Origin: JBAXTE01 sp963556065
GTDB lineage: Bacteria > Bacteroidota > Bacteroidia > Bacteroidales > WCHB1-69
Direction of reading: 5' to 3'
DNA length: 64,000 nucleotides
NCBI GenBank assembly: GCA_963556065.3
Contig: CAUVYH020000013.1
Span: forward strand, 1-64,000
The position numbers and the translations under genes were made by a program. This document shows, in pieces, positions 1-10,297 of the stretch. Position 1 is the first letter of the stretch. Each line of letters opens with the position of its first letter. The notes under the pieces were generated by a model. The model was not told the DNA's origin and made no database searches. It was given only the letters and a program-made list of their open reading frames with translations.

Positions 1-120
1 TGCTCCGCTTCGGTAAACAATGACTTTGGAAATTTTCGAGCTTGTTTTAATCTCTTTTTGGGCAGATAACCCTGCAGAAAAGAGCAATAGCACTAGAATT
101 CCGATAATAAACTTCTTCAT
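1..120 (-). CDS. N-terminus of a secreted DUF4139/MuiA-like protein (partial)
   Basis: Only the first 40 codons lie in the window; the gene runs off the left edge. The peptide begins with two lysines and a hydrophobic stretch ending in AGLSAQ, a normal Sec signal peptide of this phylum. It is followed by SKISKVIVYRSGA, which resembles the opening strand of DUF4140/DUF4139 (mucoidy inhibitor MuiA-like) proteins. The function of that family is poorly known. The ATG at 118-120 is the only start consistent with the signal peptide. The family call rests on a short motif and could be wrong; that a secreted protein starts here is fairly certain. Confidence 0.55.
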   Translation of the reverse strand, partial: MKKFIIGILVLLLFSAGLSAQKEIKTSSKISKVIVYRSGA

Positions 121-302
121 AATCTTAAAATTTTGGTTGAAAAATAGGTTTATTTATCAAATATTAAGCCATAGTAAAGACTTGTCAAAAGGAGGGCTGT
201 TCTCTTTTAATGTTTAATGTCACGGATATAGCATGGGCAAAATAGCTGAGATAGTGTTTTGCGCTTTTTTACTTAAAACATAAATTGTTTTAAAATATTT
301 CA

Positions 303-310
303 TACCTTTG
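303..310 (+). promoter_or_regulatory. Putative -7 box TACCTTTG upstream of the histidine phosphatase gene
   Basis: TACCTTTG fits the Bacteroidetes TAnnTTTG element. No good TTTG box is seen 19 bp upstream, so the promoter is weak or only partly conserved. If used, transcription would start near 315 and leave a leader of about 95 nt before the ATG at 413. The rest of 121-412 is A+T-rich and shows no gene. Confidence 0.35.
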
Positions 311-412
311 TAAGTTGTTTTTGTAGTGTTTATTTTTACAATTTGAACTTATTGAAAAAAACACATGAGAAATGTAAAATCTATTTTTTATAATTAAAAA
401 ATAATTAAAGTA

Positions 413-1869
413 ATGAAAAAAGAGAATGATAATGTAAAAAATGAGAATGCTGAAGCTCCCAAATATTCTAGTTCGGCCACCAATATTTATGCTGCAAATA
501 TTTTACAACGGGAACACAATGAATTTCACAACTGCTACACCGTTAGTAGTGTAAAAGAAGACATCGCATTTCTACGCCTTATTTATGGAGATAAAATGGC
601 ATTAACAGAAGATAGTGTAGATCAGGACTTTGTTAATAAATTAAAGGTGATAAGTAAGGATATATATTTCTTCCTAAAAACTTTGGAAATTGATTTAACG
701 CCACAAAACTATATCAAAAGCAAGTATGAATTCATTAAATATCGGATTCCAAATGGAGATCCCCCATCTTTTTTATCTTGCATGGAATGGATTAATCAAG
801 AATGATAGCTTCCGCAGGCTATTATTGCAAACTTTTAGTTTAAAACCGCTTCAACGATGCTCTTTGCCCGCAGAATATACCGGTAGTGGGTTCGTCGATG
901 ACCCGTTACCGGACAAAATTGGTTTTGGCCGATGATATGGCTATTAATCCCGACGGCACCCGGCGTATGTTTGGTCGGGCATTAGATGATGGTAGCGGAC
1001 TAAACATGAGAGAGTCCATTATATGGCTTCCAAATGGAAAGGCTGTTCCTTTATTTCCTCAAGGATATGTGCCTCTTAATCAAACCCAAGTTATTTTAAT
1101 TCGTCATGGCAAGTCTATTCACGAATCGGGAGGCGAAAATCCCGAATTTGTGGGCTCCGGATATTGGGACTCTTGGGATAGCAATAGGCGAATTTCCGGT
1201 TCGCAGAGTAACTTTCTAAAAGAAGAAGGCGTGGCTACCGCCCGTGAGTTAGGAAAAGATTTTCAGGTTGCTGTTGATATCTTCGATAAAGCAGGTTCTC
1301 CACTTTGGTCTTGGGCCAAAGACAATCCAGTAATGGTATTTGGCAGCGAATCGGAAAATACGGAACAAACCGCTCGTAATTTCCTACTCGAAGCCGGCTA
1401 TAGCAATATGTCATTTAATTCGTTGTTTGGACTTAATTCTCAAAAGTACGGTGCACTTACCTTTTTGAAAAAGAAAGAGGTTACCGAGAAAGCCGCTCGA
1501 ATATATAGTGGTGGCGCAGAGCCTACAGCAGAACATCTGGCTAAAGTATCCAAACTTTTCAAGAATAGATTTTATCATTTTCCTGAAGGTGAAACGTTAA
1601 TAGAGGCCGATTGGAGAATAGCCTATAGTTTTGTTGACTTACTTAATAAAAATTTGGGGAAGCGTGTCTTGTTAGCAGATCATTCAGGGGCAATTCGCGT
1701 ATTCGAAGCCATTATCCGCACACTCGACTTTGCCGAATATAGCTCTATTAAGGAAGCTCAGGATTCAATTATTGCATTGTGCTATCAACCGGGAAGAAAT
1801 TTGAGGTACGATTATTTGCAGAAGAAAGAATATCCATTGCGTAAGCGCGAGAAATTGGATAAAAAGTAA
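413..1869 (+). CDS. Histidine phosphatase family protein, split by two +1 frameshifts
   Basis: As written the gene is in three frames: 413-805, a middle piece through about 840, and a last piece to 1869. Dropping one base in the C5/T6 stretch at 761-774 and one A at 842-845 gives a single 484-residue protein. The middle piece then reads on into NRFNDALCPQNIPVVGSS, which lies upstream of the GTG at 886 that a simple ORF search would choose. The C-terminal half is a histidine phosphatase: the catalytic RHG (Arg about 230, His about 231) sits in LIRHGKS, the second histidine is in LLADHSGAIRV, and SENTEQTA matches the family's conserved segment. The N-terminal 200 residues are not recognised. 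Cytoplasmic, since no signal peptide is seen. The substrate cannot be told. Confidence 0.72.
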
Positions 1870-1943
1870 AATCGATTTATGTTGGAATAATAGAATTTAG
1901 TTAAAATGATATAATTACTGTAAATGTTTAAAAAGCTAATTTT

Positions 1944-1977
1944 ACAAAGAAGAGCATTGAAAAATGCTCTTCTTTGT
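1944..1977 (+). terminator. Perfect 15-bp hairpin after the histidine phosphatase gene
   Basis: Arms 1944-1958 and 1963-1977 are perfectly complementary around a GAAA loop, about 75 bp after the stop codon. The 3' arm ends in a T-rich stretch but no long U-tract follows, so termination is likely but not certain. The rest of 1870-2062 shows no gene. Confidence 0.7.
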
Positions 1978-2062
1978 ATTAAGAATTATTTTGAGATAAA
2001 TGGGGAAACTTTAATTATGAATTTTTCTTAAAGATGCCTTATATTTGCAAAAAAAAATAGCG

Positions 2063-2631
2063 ATGAATACCATTTTTATTACCTTATCTGTATTACTTGG
2101 AGTGTTTTTGTTTTTTTCAGTTTATGCTCATCAATCGGCTTGCAAAAGAAACAATAATCGATTCTCAAACGGAGTTGAAAAATTACAGGTGGCTAAAAAA
2201 AACGATTGGAATTATTAATTAAAAAGAACCGCACTAAAGATGCATATCCATTATCTTTGGCAATCTTAGACATTGATAACTTCAGACGGTTTAACAAAAA
2301 GGGGATTCGGTTGGGGGATGAAGTGCTTTATGAATTTGCCACACATTTGAATAATTTGGTTGTTGATTACACTGGGACTAGAAATGTTGTAAGATATAGG
2401 TTGGGAGATGAGTTTGCCATAATTTTTGAAAATAAAAACAAAGCACAAGCAGATGAGATTATGAAAAAGATATTAAGTACTTTTGTGCAGAATTTTATTA
2501 AAACGGAGTCTCATCCCGATCCCATTTATATTAGTTTCTCTTATGGTTTGGCTCAGGTTGCAAAAAATGACACATTTGATGCATTTATTGGTGCTGTGGA
2601 GCGTGACTTGGTCTGTCAAAAATCAAAATAG
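2063..2631 (+). CDS. Membrane-anchored degenerate GGDEF-domain protein, two +1 frameshifts
   Basis: The ATG at 2063 begins a hydrophobic anchor of about 18 residues. Removing one T from the run 2111-2117 and one A from 2195-2202 joins the anchor to DSQTELKNYRWLKKRLELL, which is the usual start of a GGDEF domain, and then to the rest of the domain, giving 188 residues. The metal-binding IDNF segment is present (AILDIDNFRRF), but the signature reads RLGDEF instead of GGDEF, the upstream RxxD inhibitory site is missing and the C-terminal end is short. The protein may therefore be inactive as a diguanylate cyclase or act as a sensor. A TATATTTG box at 2040-2047 could be its -7 element. Whether it is made intact depends on the frameshifts being errors. 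Confidence 0.62.
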
Positions 2632-2704
2632 TTTCTTATTGATTAAACAAAGTTCATCTAACGTGTGTTGATATAACCAAAACAAACTAAAATTATAATT
2701 TATT

Positions 2705-3214
2705 ATGGAAAAACACACTGGAAAAATAACTTTTGGAGGAAATCCATTGACTTTGGTCGGAAAAATGATAAAAGTAGGGGATATAGCTCCCGACTTTACT
2801 GTACTGAATGCAGATTTAAGTCCGTTTAATTTTGGAACTACTACCGGAAAAGTAAGAATTATATCGGTAGTTCCTTCGATCGACACAGGTATCTGTGATG
2901 CACAAACCCGTCGTTTTAATCAGGAAGCTGCTAATATGGATGCTGAAATTCTTACCATATCTTGCGATTTGCCTTTTGCACTTGGCCGATATTGCGCCGC
3001 CGCCGGTATCGATAAAGTAAAAACGTTATCCGATCATAGAGAACTTGATTTTGGCCATAAATACGGTTTTGCAATCGAAGAGTTGCGCCTTTTATCCCGA
3101 GGAATTGTAGTTGTAGATAAAACAAATATGGTAAAATACGTTGAATATGTTCCCGAAGTGGCTTCACATCCAAATTATGATGCCGCTTTAGCAGAAGCTA
3201 AAAAATTATTGTAA
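2705..3214 (+). CDS. tpx: Thiol peroxidase (atypical 2-Cys peroxiredoxin)
   Basis: The 169-residue protein has the full Tpx pattern. The peroxidatic cysteine is Cys64 in VPSIDTGICDAQTRRFN and the resolving cysteine is Cys97 in SCDLPFALGRYC, as in the E. coli enzyme (Cys61 and Cys95). Tpx reduces hydrogen and alkyl peroxides using thioredoxin. Its length matches the family. It is a single gene on the plus strand with a terminator directly downstream. Confidence 0.94.
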   Translation: MEKHTGKITFGGNPLTLVGKMIKVGDIAPDFTVLNADLSPFNFGTTTGKVRIISVVPSIDTGICDAQTRRFNQEAANMDAEILTISCDLPFALGRYCAAAGIDKVKTLSDHRELDFGHKYGFAIEELRLLSRGIVVVDKTNMVKYVEYVPEVASHPNYDAALAEAKKLL

Positions 3215-3233
3215 TACCCTTCTGCATTTGTGG

Positions 3234-3269
3234 TGTGGCTATCTAAAAAAATAACTTTAGGTAGCCACA
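3234..3269 (+). terminator. Hairpin terminator after tpx
   Basis: An 11-bp stem with one G-T pair (3234-3244 with 3259-3269) begins 20 bp after the tpx stop codon and is followed by a T-rich tract. Confidence 0.75.
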
Positions 3270-3314
3270 TTATTTTCATTTTAGGCTTAAAGCAGGGAAG
3301 TAGTAGCATAGAAA

Positions 3315-4274
3315 CTATTTTATCAGCAATTGATCCAACCCCTCTTTAATTTCATCTTTATCTAAGTGCTTACCGATAAATATCAGCTTGGAAAAGGGGA
3401 GTTCCTCATCCCATTTTTTTGCTGGTTCCAGCAAAAACGAATTAACAACCGAGTGAAAAATAAACCGCTCTTGGTAATCTTCAAAAGCGAGGATTCCTTT
3501 TATTCTGAGAATCTTATGGCTGTTAAAAAACATATAGTTTTCTATCCATAAACTGAATTTCGAAAAATCAAACCATCCTTGATACTCAAAAGCAACCGTT
3601 GATATCTCATGAGTTTGGTGTTGATGATGTGGTGTGAAACTAAGCGTAGAATGTTCAATTTGTGAAGCACTATAGGCATCGGTATCCAGTAAATTACAGC
3701 TTGCGCTTTCGCCAAATATTGTCGGTACTATTGTTGCCAATGGGTTGATTTCACTGAGCATTTGGGTGAGCTCCACGAGATAATTCCTATCCACCGAATC
3801 GGACTTATTAATTAAAAGGGTGTCTGAAACCGATATCTGTTTGCGAATTTCAGCGTGCTCATCTATTAAATCTTCAATGTTTATAGCATCGACGATCCCA
3901 ATAACACTATCAATTTTAAATTGATCCTGAATTCCTCCACCATCAAAAAATGCATTGATAATGCTTAATGGATCTGCAATTCCGGTAGTTTCAATCAACA
4001 GATGGTTAAAGACAAATTCACTATTCATCAGCTGGTCTATCGTGCGATAAAAGTCGCTGTTCAGCGAGCAGCAGATACATCCGTTATTAAGTTCGAAAAT
4101 GTTTTCATCTACACCGACAATCAAACTGCCGTCGATTCCAATTTCGCCGAATTCATTTTCGATAATAGCAAATTTCTTCAGTGGATACTGTTTTATCAGC
4201 CGATTGAGTAGCGTGGTTTTTCCAGCGCCTAAAAAGCCTGTAATGATACTAACCGGAATTCTATAATCTTCCAT
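3315..4274 (-). CDS. CobW/COG0523 family GTPase, metal chaperone
   Basis: 319 residues. The N-terminal GTPase domain has a Walker A motif GFLGAGKTT (residues 13-21) and the family's CxCC metal site GCICC (Cys66, Cys68, Cys69). INKSD supplies the guanine-specificity motif. A His-rich linker (HHQHQTHE) precedes the C-terminal CobW_C domain. Members insert or deliver zinc, cobalt or other metals to client proteins. It lies 41 bp downstream of the CorC-like gene on the same strand, so the two may be cotranscribed, fitting a role in metal handling. Which metal is involved cannot be told from sequence. Confidence 0.88.
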   Translation of the reverse strand: MEDYRIPVSIITGFLGAGKTTLLNRLIKQYPLKKFAIIENEFGEIGIDGSLIVGVDENIFELNNGCICCSLNSDFYRTIDQLMNSEFVFNHLLIETTGIADPLSIINAFFDGGGIQDQFKIDSVIGIVDAINIEDLIDEHAEIRKQISVSDTLLINKSDSVDRNYLVELTQMLSEINPLATIVPTIFGESASCNLLDTDAYSASQIEHSTLSFTPHHQHQTHEISTVAFEYQGWFDFSKFSLWIENYMFFNSHKILRIKGILAFEDYQERFIFHSVVNSFLLEPAKKWDEELPFSKLIFIGKHLDKDEIKEGLDQLLIK

Positions 4275-4315
4275 TGAATTTTTATAATTACGTGTGTGTT
4301 TTTGCAGTGCGAAAA

Positions 4316-5635
4316 TTATATTCCATTGTCCTCATCTTCCGAACTTTCAGGATCGAGTGCGGTAATGATGACTTTGTCGATTTTATTCCCATCCATATCC
4401 ACGATTTCAAAGGAATAGTTTTGGTAGATAAATTTATCGCCTGTTCTTGGAATTGCATCCAGTTCATTCATGATAAATCCGGCAACCGTAGTAAAAATCC
4501 TCATCTTCCGAAATTAATTCGGTGTGCAGTTGCTCGTTTAAGTCGTTAATGGTTGTAAAGCCGTCCACGAGCATGGATTGATCCTCACGAATCAAAATGT
4601 CGGGCTCATCATCTTCATCATCGGTAGGTAGATCGCCCAAAATGCCTTCGGCTAAGTCGTGAAGCGTTACAATTCCTTCAAACGTGCCATATTCATCTAC
4701 GACAAATCCAAAGTACATTTTTTTCTCCTTAAAGACCTTGATGAGTTTTATCGCGGGAATATTTTCGGGAACGAAAATCGGAGGATCGATAATTGAGGTT
4801 AATTCCACTCTGTTTATTGCATCTAAATTGCATAATTCAAAAAAGTCTTTATTGTGAATCGTCCCTAGAACTTGGTCGATAGAGCCATTGCACGCGGGAA
4901 AAATATTATGAGAGCTTTCTTTGATGATAGATGCGATAACATCATAAGGTTGGTTAATATCTATCCATTCCACATCGGTGCGATGTGTCATAAAGTGTTG
5001 TGATTTTTTGTCGTTGAAATTGAAAAGCTTATTGTGCATTTCCGTCTCTTCCAAATCCAAAACCCCTTCGCTCTGAGCTGTTTTAATCATTATTTTTAAC
5101 TCTTCTTCTGTAATCGAATTACGGTTAACACTTTTAATAAAAAGAATTTTCTGAAGAATTTTTGTCGAATAAATCAATAATTTGGAAACAGGGGTAGATG
5201 AGTATTGTAAAAATGTTTAAAATCGGAGCTACAACTAAAGCGATTTTTTCAGGTTTTATTGAGAGCAATGGATTTCGGGATCAATTCTCCCAGAATCAAC
5301 GAAAAATAAGTAATACCAAAAACAGAAATAAGTAATGAACTCGTTTGCGCGGTTTCTGCCGACATATAATTACTTAAAGCGGGAACAAGATACTTTCCAA
5401 AAGAAGTTCCGCCATAAGCTCCGGAAATTATTGATATTAAGGTGATTCCAACCTGTATTGTGGATAAAAAAACTTCAGGATGTTCGAGTAATTTAAGTGT
5501 AACATCCGCTCTGTGATTACCTTTTGCCGATAAATCCTGTAATCTTATTTTCTGTGAAGTAATTAACGCAATTTCGGATAGTACGAAAAAACCGTTCGTT
5601 AATATGAGCAGAAAGATTATAAAAAGTTCAACCAT
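4316..5635 (-). CDS. HlyC/CorC (CNNM) family membrane protein with CBS pair, three +1 frameshifts
   Basis: The gene is in four pieces as written. Removing one T at 5254-5257, one T at 5159-5163 and one A at 4493-4497 restores 438 residues, the normal family length. Domain order: a DUF21/CNNM membrane domain (residues 1 to about 150, with LGELIPKSIAL), then a CBS pair (MTHRTDVEWID and the FVVDEYGTFEGIVTL strand), then a CorC_HlyC domain (TVAGFIMNELDAIPRTGD). Family members take part in Mg2+/Co2+ efflux or homeostasis in the inner membrane. All three breaks are +1 in homopolymers and the protein is well conserved on both sides of each, so the gene is probably intact in the cell. Confidence 0.87.
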
Positions 5636-5815
5636 CTATATTTTTTTGCAAATTTATGAAAATCTTATATACTTTGATTGATTTATACTTTAATTATTGT
5701 ACTTTTATAAATCAGAATCATAAACCAGGTGAGTTTGATTCATCTTTGTTTTTTTGATTAACATTCAAGTAAAAGATTATTATTGTATATGTTATTAATT
5801 GTAAATCAATATTAT

Positions 5816-7376
5816 ATGAAAATATTTAAGATTCTAATTTTACATATTAAATTCTCTTTTAAAATACTACTTTTAGGGCTGATTTTTTCTTTTTCTTTTT
5901 TGTTTAAAAGCGAACGGACAACTTGAAGCATCTAAATGGGTCTTTGGAAACAATGCCGGTGTCGATTTTAATGGAAATATGCCGGTTGCATTTACCGGAA
6001 GTAAATTAAAGACGGCTGAAGGTTGTGCAAGCATATCCAATAAATTGGGTGAGTTACTTTTTTATACCGATGGAATCACCGTTTGGAACCGCACTCATTT
6101 GGTGATGCCGAATGGTAATCAACTGTTCGGGGATCCATCTTCTACCCAGTCGGGAGTTGTTGTGCCACTACCTGGAAATACGACAAAATACTATCTTTTC
6201 ACCATAGATGCAGAAGCAGGGAATCATGGGTTCAGGTATTCCATCGTTGATATGTCTCTAAATAACGGGTTGGGCGATGTTACCGTGAAAAATGAGCTTA
6301 TTAAATCGCCTTGTGCAGAGAAAATTACAGCGGTTAAACACCGAAATAATGAAGATATCTGGATATTGACCCATGAATTCGATTCGGATGCTTATTTAGC
6401 TTATTTGCTCACTAAAAACGGACTGTCGAAGACTCCTGTAATTACTAAAATCGGGCTTAAGCAGGCCGGTGATATCAGTAATGCCATCGGTTATATGAAA
6501 ATATCTCCCGATGGTAGTCAATTAGCGGTTGCAATCAAAGGCCTGGATTGTTTTCAGTTGTTTGATTTCGACAATAGCACCGCGATCTTAAGTCACCCGA
6601 TTACCTTTCAGCTTGAGAAAAAATCATTGGCTTATGGTATTGAATTTTCTCCTAATGGTTCATTGTTATATTTTAGTGCCGGAGCTACAGGAAAAATATA
6701 TCAGGTTAATCTTCAGGCAGGGAGCGAAGATGCTATTGTTAAATCACTTCAATTGGTAGGAAAGAGTAAGGATAATCGCTGGCTTGGAGCCTTACAGGTG
6801 GGCATTGATGGAAAAATATATGTGTCCGAACATACTTCAAAATATCTTTCTGTAATAGAACACCCCAATACACTGGGCCCGGATTGCGGTTATAAATCGG
6901 ATGCCATCTATTTGCTTGGAAGTATGTGTACTTTGGGATTGCCTTCTTTTATTCAGACTTATTTTATAAAAGAGAGTGTTGATGACAGTAAAAACACGGT
7001 AAAGATCTTTTCTCCAAATAAAAAAGTAGAAGTAAATCAACGGTTTATATTAAACAATATCCTTTTTGATTTTAATAAGTCTATACTTCGTTCATCTTCA
7101 TATCCGGAATTACTTAAAGTAGCGGATATTTTAAAGAAGAATGAGGCCTATAAAATTGAGATTTCAGGACATACCGATAATATTGGAAATAAGTCATATA
7201 ATCTCGAATTATCTAAGGCAAGGGCCGAAGAGGTTGCTAAATATCTGGTATCAAAAGGAATTGACAAGAGTAGAATTGTTTCTGTAGGAAGGGGGAGTAG
7301 CGACCCCATTAATTCTAATGAATCGGAAACGGGGCGTCAAAAAAATCGAAGAGTGGAGTTTGTGTTGAAAAAATAA
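5816..7376 (+). CDS. OmpA-family outer membrane protein with propeller-like N-terminal domain, one +1 frameshift
   Basis: The longest clean frame starts at 5979, but that is inside the gene. The ATG at 5816 gives a signal peptide, and dropping one A at 5906-5909 joins it to NGQLEASKWVFGNNAGVDF, for 519 residues in all. The middle 320 residues carry repeated strands (LLFYTDGITVWN, STQSGVVVPLPG, GYMKISPDGSQLAVAI) typical of the WD40/propeller-like part found in Bacteroidetes surface proteins. The last 110 residues are an OmpA peptidoglycan-binding domain (ILFDFNKSIL, ISGHTDNIGNKSYNLELSKARAE cut by NxGNxxYN, GRGSSDPI, NRRVEF). The likely role is anchoring an outer membrane or surface structure to peptidoglycan. 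Confidence 0.82.
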
Positions 7377-7427
7377 CATCGATTAGGGGAGAGCTTACTT
7401 ACATGTTATAAAGGCTTTCATAATAAA

Positions 7428-7462
7428 AAATCCTCATTGAATTATATACCCAACGAGGATTT
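7428..7462. terminator. Hairpin between convergent genes
   Basis: A 12-bp stem with one mismatch (7428-7439 with 7451-7462) is flanked by A-runs on the left and T on the right. It could end transcription of both the OmpA gene and the minus-strand lipoprotein gene. Confidence 0.65.
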
Positions 7463-7480
7463 TAGCAATATCATTTTTGT

Positions 7481-7843
7481 TTATGGAAGTTTTTGAATTT
7501 CGCTTACCCTGATCATTGTGCCGGTCTGGCATTTGCTCATCAACCCTTCGAGGACGGTATATTTGAATTTGACTTTCAGTCCGTCAACAAAAAATTCCTG
7601 AGGGACGTCACGCGTTTCAAAACGTTTGCCATCGGCAGTTTCGATAACCCATGCACAAGATCCTACAAATTTTGGCAGCCTTTTAACTGTGCCAACCACA
7701 AAATTAGCATTGGACAAGGCCTCTGTCTTTGCGGTTTCTGTTTTTACAGTCTCTTTTTTGTGGCAACATTTACACGAACTTATCGCGGAAATTACAAATC
7801 CAACGGAAAGAAACAGGATTATGATTTTTAAAGACTTGTTCAT
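7481..7843 (-). CDS. Small lipoprotein of unknown function
   Basis: A longer frame runs to 7891, but the ATG at 7841-7843 starts a proper signal peptide (MNKSLKIIILFLSVGF) followed by a lipobox-like SAISSC with a CKCC cluster. This gives 120 residues. The mature part contains FVVGTVKRLPKFVGSCAW and a basic, strand-rich segment with no family I recognise. It follows the DUF6150 gene by 11 bp on the same strand and is probably cotranscribed with it. Confidence 0.62.
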   Translation of the reverse strand: MNKSLKIIILFLSVGFVISAISSCKCCHKKETVKTETAKTEALSNANFVVGTVKRLPKFVGSCAWVIETADGKRFETRDVPQEFFVDGLKVKFKYTVLEGLMSKCQTGTMIRVSEIQKLP

Positions 7844-7854
7844 TGCAAAATTTA

Positions 7855-8205
7855 TTAATAGAGTAAGCTCTTCTTCGAACTGTTTTTCCAACCGGCATCG
7901 CTTTTATAGGTTGAAAAATAAATGACTAAATCAGCGTCACTTTTATAATCTACAAAAAATATTGTTTTGTCTGCGTCACTTTTATACTGGCAGAAATACC
8001 ATAACCCATTGTTTCCTGTAGCATCGCTTTTGTAGTCGCATTTATATACCACTAAATCGGCATCGCTTTTATACTGAGCAACATAAACTTTTATTTTTGC
8101 ATCGCTTTTGTATTGGCAGCTAAATACTTTCTGTGCCGTGGATGTAGCTACAAATGCAAATAGAAAGAACATGGTTAAAAGGGTAATGTGTTTGATTTTT
8201 TTCAT
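7855..8205 (-). CDS. Secreted DUF6150-type protein with six YKSDA repeats
   Basis: 116 residues: a signal peptide ending at STAQ, then six copies of a YKSDA motif spaced about 10-20 residues apart (QYKSDAK, QYKSDAD, DYKSDAT, QYKSDAD, DYKSDAD, TYKSDAG), each after a short hydrophobic strand such as VFSC or LVVYKC. This pattern is that of DUF6150, a small Bacteroidetes family of unknown function. The regular strand-turn alternation suggests a small beta-solenoid or sheet, which is inference only. The lipoprotein gene 11 bp downstream is likely in the same transcript. Confidence 0.75.
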   Translation of the reverse strand: MKKIKHITLLTMFFLFAFVATSTAQKVFSCQYKSDAKIKVYVAQYKSDADLVVYKCDYKSDATGNNGLWYFCQYKSDADKTIFFVDYKSDADLVIYFSTYKSDAGWKNSSKKSLLY

Positions 8206-8280
8206 ATTGTTTCGATTTTAAATGATTTATTTCGCAAATATAAGATAAAATTATTAAAATTTTGTCGGGCAATGATCTTT

Positions 8281-10266
8281 TTATTTTTCGGATGCATTAA
8301 CTGCGGTAGAATCGTTTTTTGATCTTAATAAATTTTTAGCTGCACCGCTAATGATTACATTGCGTGGAGTGGCATCAGATTCTTCCTGTGTTATTTTTTC
8401 GTGTTCTACCATTCGTTTAAGGACAAGCTCATAATGATTGAGAATGTATTCTTTAAAACTGCCGTCTTCATTAAATAAATACTTAAAGTGTTTAGGAGAC
8501 GGAATAATTGCAGCCAAATAAATACATTCATTAAGTGTGAGTTCGGAAATATTCTTATTAAAGTAAAATTTGGCAGCTTCTCCTGCACCATAAATTCCCG
8601 GACCCCATTCAATAATGTTTACGTAAATTTCGAACATTCGCTCTTTTGTAACCAAGTGTTGCTTTTCAAGTATCCACACAATCAACAATTCTTCTAATTT
8701 TCGAGCCACATTTTTATTGCGGTTAAGGAATACATTTTTAACGAGTTGCATAGATATGGTACTTCCGCCTCGCGCAAAACGTTTGGCTTTAATATCGGCA
8801 ATGCAAGCTTCGCGGAATGCACCCAAGGAAAATCCGCCATGTTCAAAAAACCAGCCGTCTTCAGACATTAAAATGGAGTTTTTCAATGAAACGGGGATGC
8901 GTTCAAAGGAGACAAAATTCGGGTTGGATGATCCTAATTCAATAGATTTTACCTCTTTTTCTTGCTCAAAAATATGTTGGGTATAGGAGCTATTTATTTT
9001 GGCAAAATCGGTGATCCCCGGCTTTACAATTTTAAAATTATTTTGCCATAAATCAGATTTTAAAACCATAGAATCGGGGAGATCCAGATCTACATCCATA
9101 AATCCATAATAAGATAGTTTTCCGCGAACTTCTATGCCTGTAAAGTTGGTGAATAATCCTTGTGGCAGTGAGTTAAAAAGCTCAGAGGCTTCAAATAACG
9201 GTTTATATAGCGATAAAATAATTCTTTTCGAAGGCTTAGGGCGGTAGTAACCGTAGGGATGAAGTGTTAGTTCGTTGATTTTAATTGTAGAAACGCTGTC
9301 GAACTCTACATAATCTTTGCCGATGTTTAGTGTAAAATCGTTTCCGATTTCGGATAGTTTTACCGTGTCGGCAGCAATTCGTTTTTGATAGAACGACAAG
9401 TTTTTAATCATGACCGACCCGGTGAAAATTTGTTTTATATCGCTACTATTTCCGTCATGCTTCAATTTAAAATAAGCAGTATCCATATTTACAGTAGCCT
9501 GATTGCGATACTGAAGCCATGGAAGAATTAAGCCACTGCGGCTTTCGGAGTAAAGTTTAACGGCAACTTCCTCGTCGGACTTATCTAATATGCCTTCGGC
9601 TATCAGGTTTGATTCTTGTCCGGATTCATTTACCCCGATATGACATAAGAATGTACGATCGGTAATATTTATCGAGGGAACAGTCATCAATAACGTGTGG
9701 GAACCGGAACAGAAACTGATTTTAATGTTTTCCAGCAGTAATTTTTTTGGAATCAAATCAAACAGCAATGTTGCCAAACGATCGGCAAGCTTAGACAACG
9801 TCCGATTTTCCGAACTACTTTCGGACTCTTGGCCTTTTGATTTTAATAAAAAACTATAATTGTCAGTTGTTTTGTTCTTTTCCATTGAAATGTTGCAGTC
9901 GTTAATCATAACACGTTCGATGGAAACCCTTTTAAACAAGATTTTCCAGAAGCTTACTCCGATTTTTATTGAAGATGCTTTAAGCAAGGGGCTTTTACCT
10001 AGCTCTTTCATCGAAAAATCGTGTAGATTTACGGTTGATAAACCGGAAAAAGAAATTGATTTGACCTTAATTTCCGCATGGTATTTTTGATTAAATTGCT
10101 CGATTTTTGAGTTGAGGATGTATCTGAAAATCGGTTCACGAACGACAACAAATAACAATAATAAGGCAAGGAGTATGGTTATAGGCCAGCAAAACCAGCC
10201 ATAGGGTTTAATATATGCTTTTTTGATTGAAGTGAGAATGCTTCGCTTTATTGGCAAAAAATTCAT
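8281..10266 (-). CDS. Biosynthetic peptidoglycan transglycosylase (GT51) with AsmA-like N-terminal region
   Basis: 661 residues. One membrane helix lies at about residues 22-45 (PITILLALLLLFVVV). A long strand-rich region of about 400 residues resembles AsmA-type proteins. From about residue 455 the GT51 domain is clear: SEDGWFFEHGGFS holds the catalytic Glu469, and ARGGSTISMQLVKNVFL and EIYVNIIEWGPGIYGAGEAA are the other conserved motifs. No transpeptidase domain follows, so it is monofunctional. It polymerises lipid II glycan strands outside the inner membrane. The AsmA-like extension is larger than in ordinary MtgA proteins. It precedes pcm's neighbour region on the same strand with a 31-bp gap. 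Confidence 0.85.
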   Translation of the reverse strand: MNFLPIKRSILTSIKKAYIKPYGWFCWPITILLALLLLFVVVREPIFRYILNSKIEQFNQKYHAEIKVKSISFSGLSTVNLHDFSMKELGKSPLLKASSIKIGVSFWKILFKRVSIERVMINDCNISMEKNKTTDNYSFLLKSKGQESESSSENRTLSKLADRLATLLFDLIPKKLLLENIKISFCSGSHTLLMTVPSINITDRTFLCHIGVNESGQESNLIAEGILDKSDEEVAVKLYSESRSGLILPWLQYRNQATVNMDTAYFKLKHDGNSSDIKQIFTGSVMIKNLSFYQKRIAADTVKLSEIGNDFTLNIGKDYVEFDSVSTIKINELTLHPYGYYRPKPSKRIILSLYKPLFEASELFNSLPQGLFTNFTGIEVRGKLSYYGFMDVDLDLPDSMVLKSDLWQNNFKIVKPGITDFAKINSSYTQHIFEQEKEVKSIELGSSNPNFVSFERIPVSLKNSILMSEDGWFFEHGGFSLGAFREACIADIKAKRFARGGSTISMQLVKNVFLNRNKNVARKLEELLIVWILEKQHLVTKERMFEIYVNIIEWGPGIYGAGEAAKFYFNKNISELTLNECIYLAAIIPSPKHFKYLFNEDGSFKEYILNHYELVLKRMVEHEKITQEESDATPRNVIISGAAKNLLRSKNDSTAVNASEK

Positions 10267-10297
10267 TACTATAGTTTAATGTCCGGCTACCGGAAGT

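Noticed and set aside
20..217. Plus-strand frame at the left edge
   Set aside because: Shadow of the minus-strand secreted protein gene and its upstream region.
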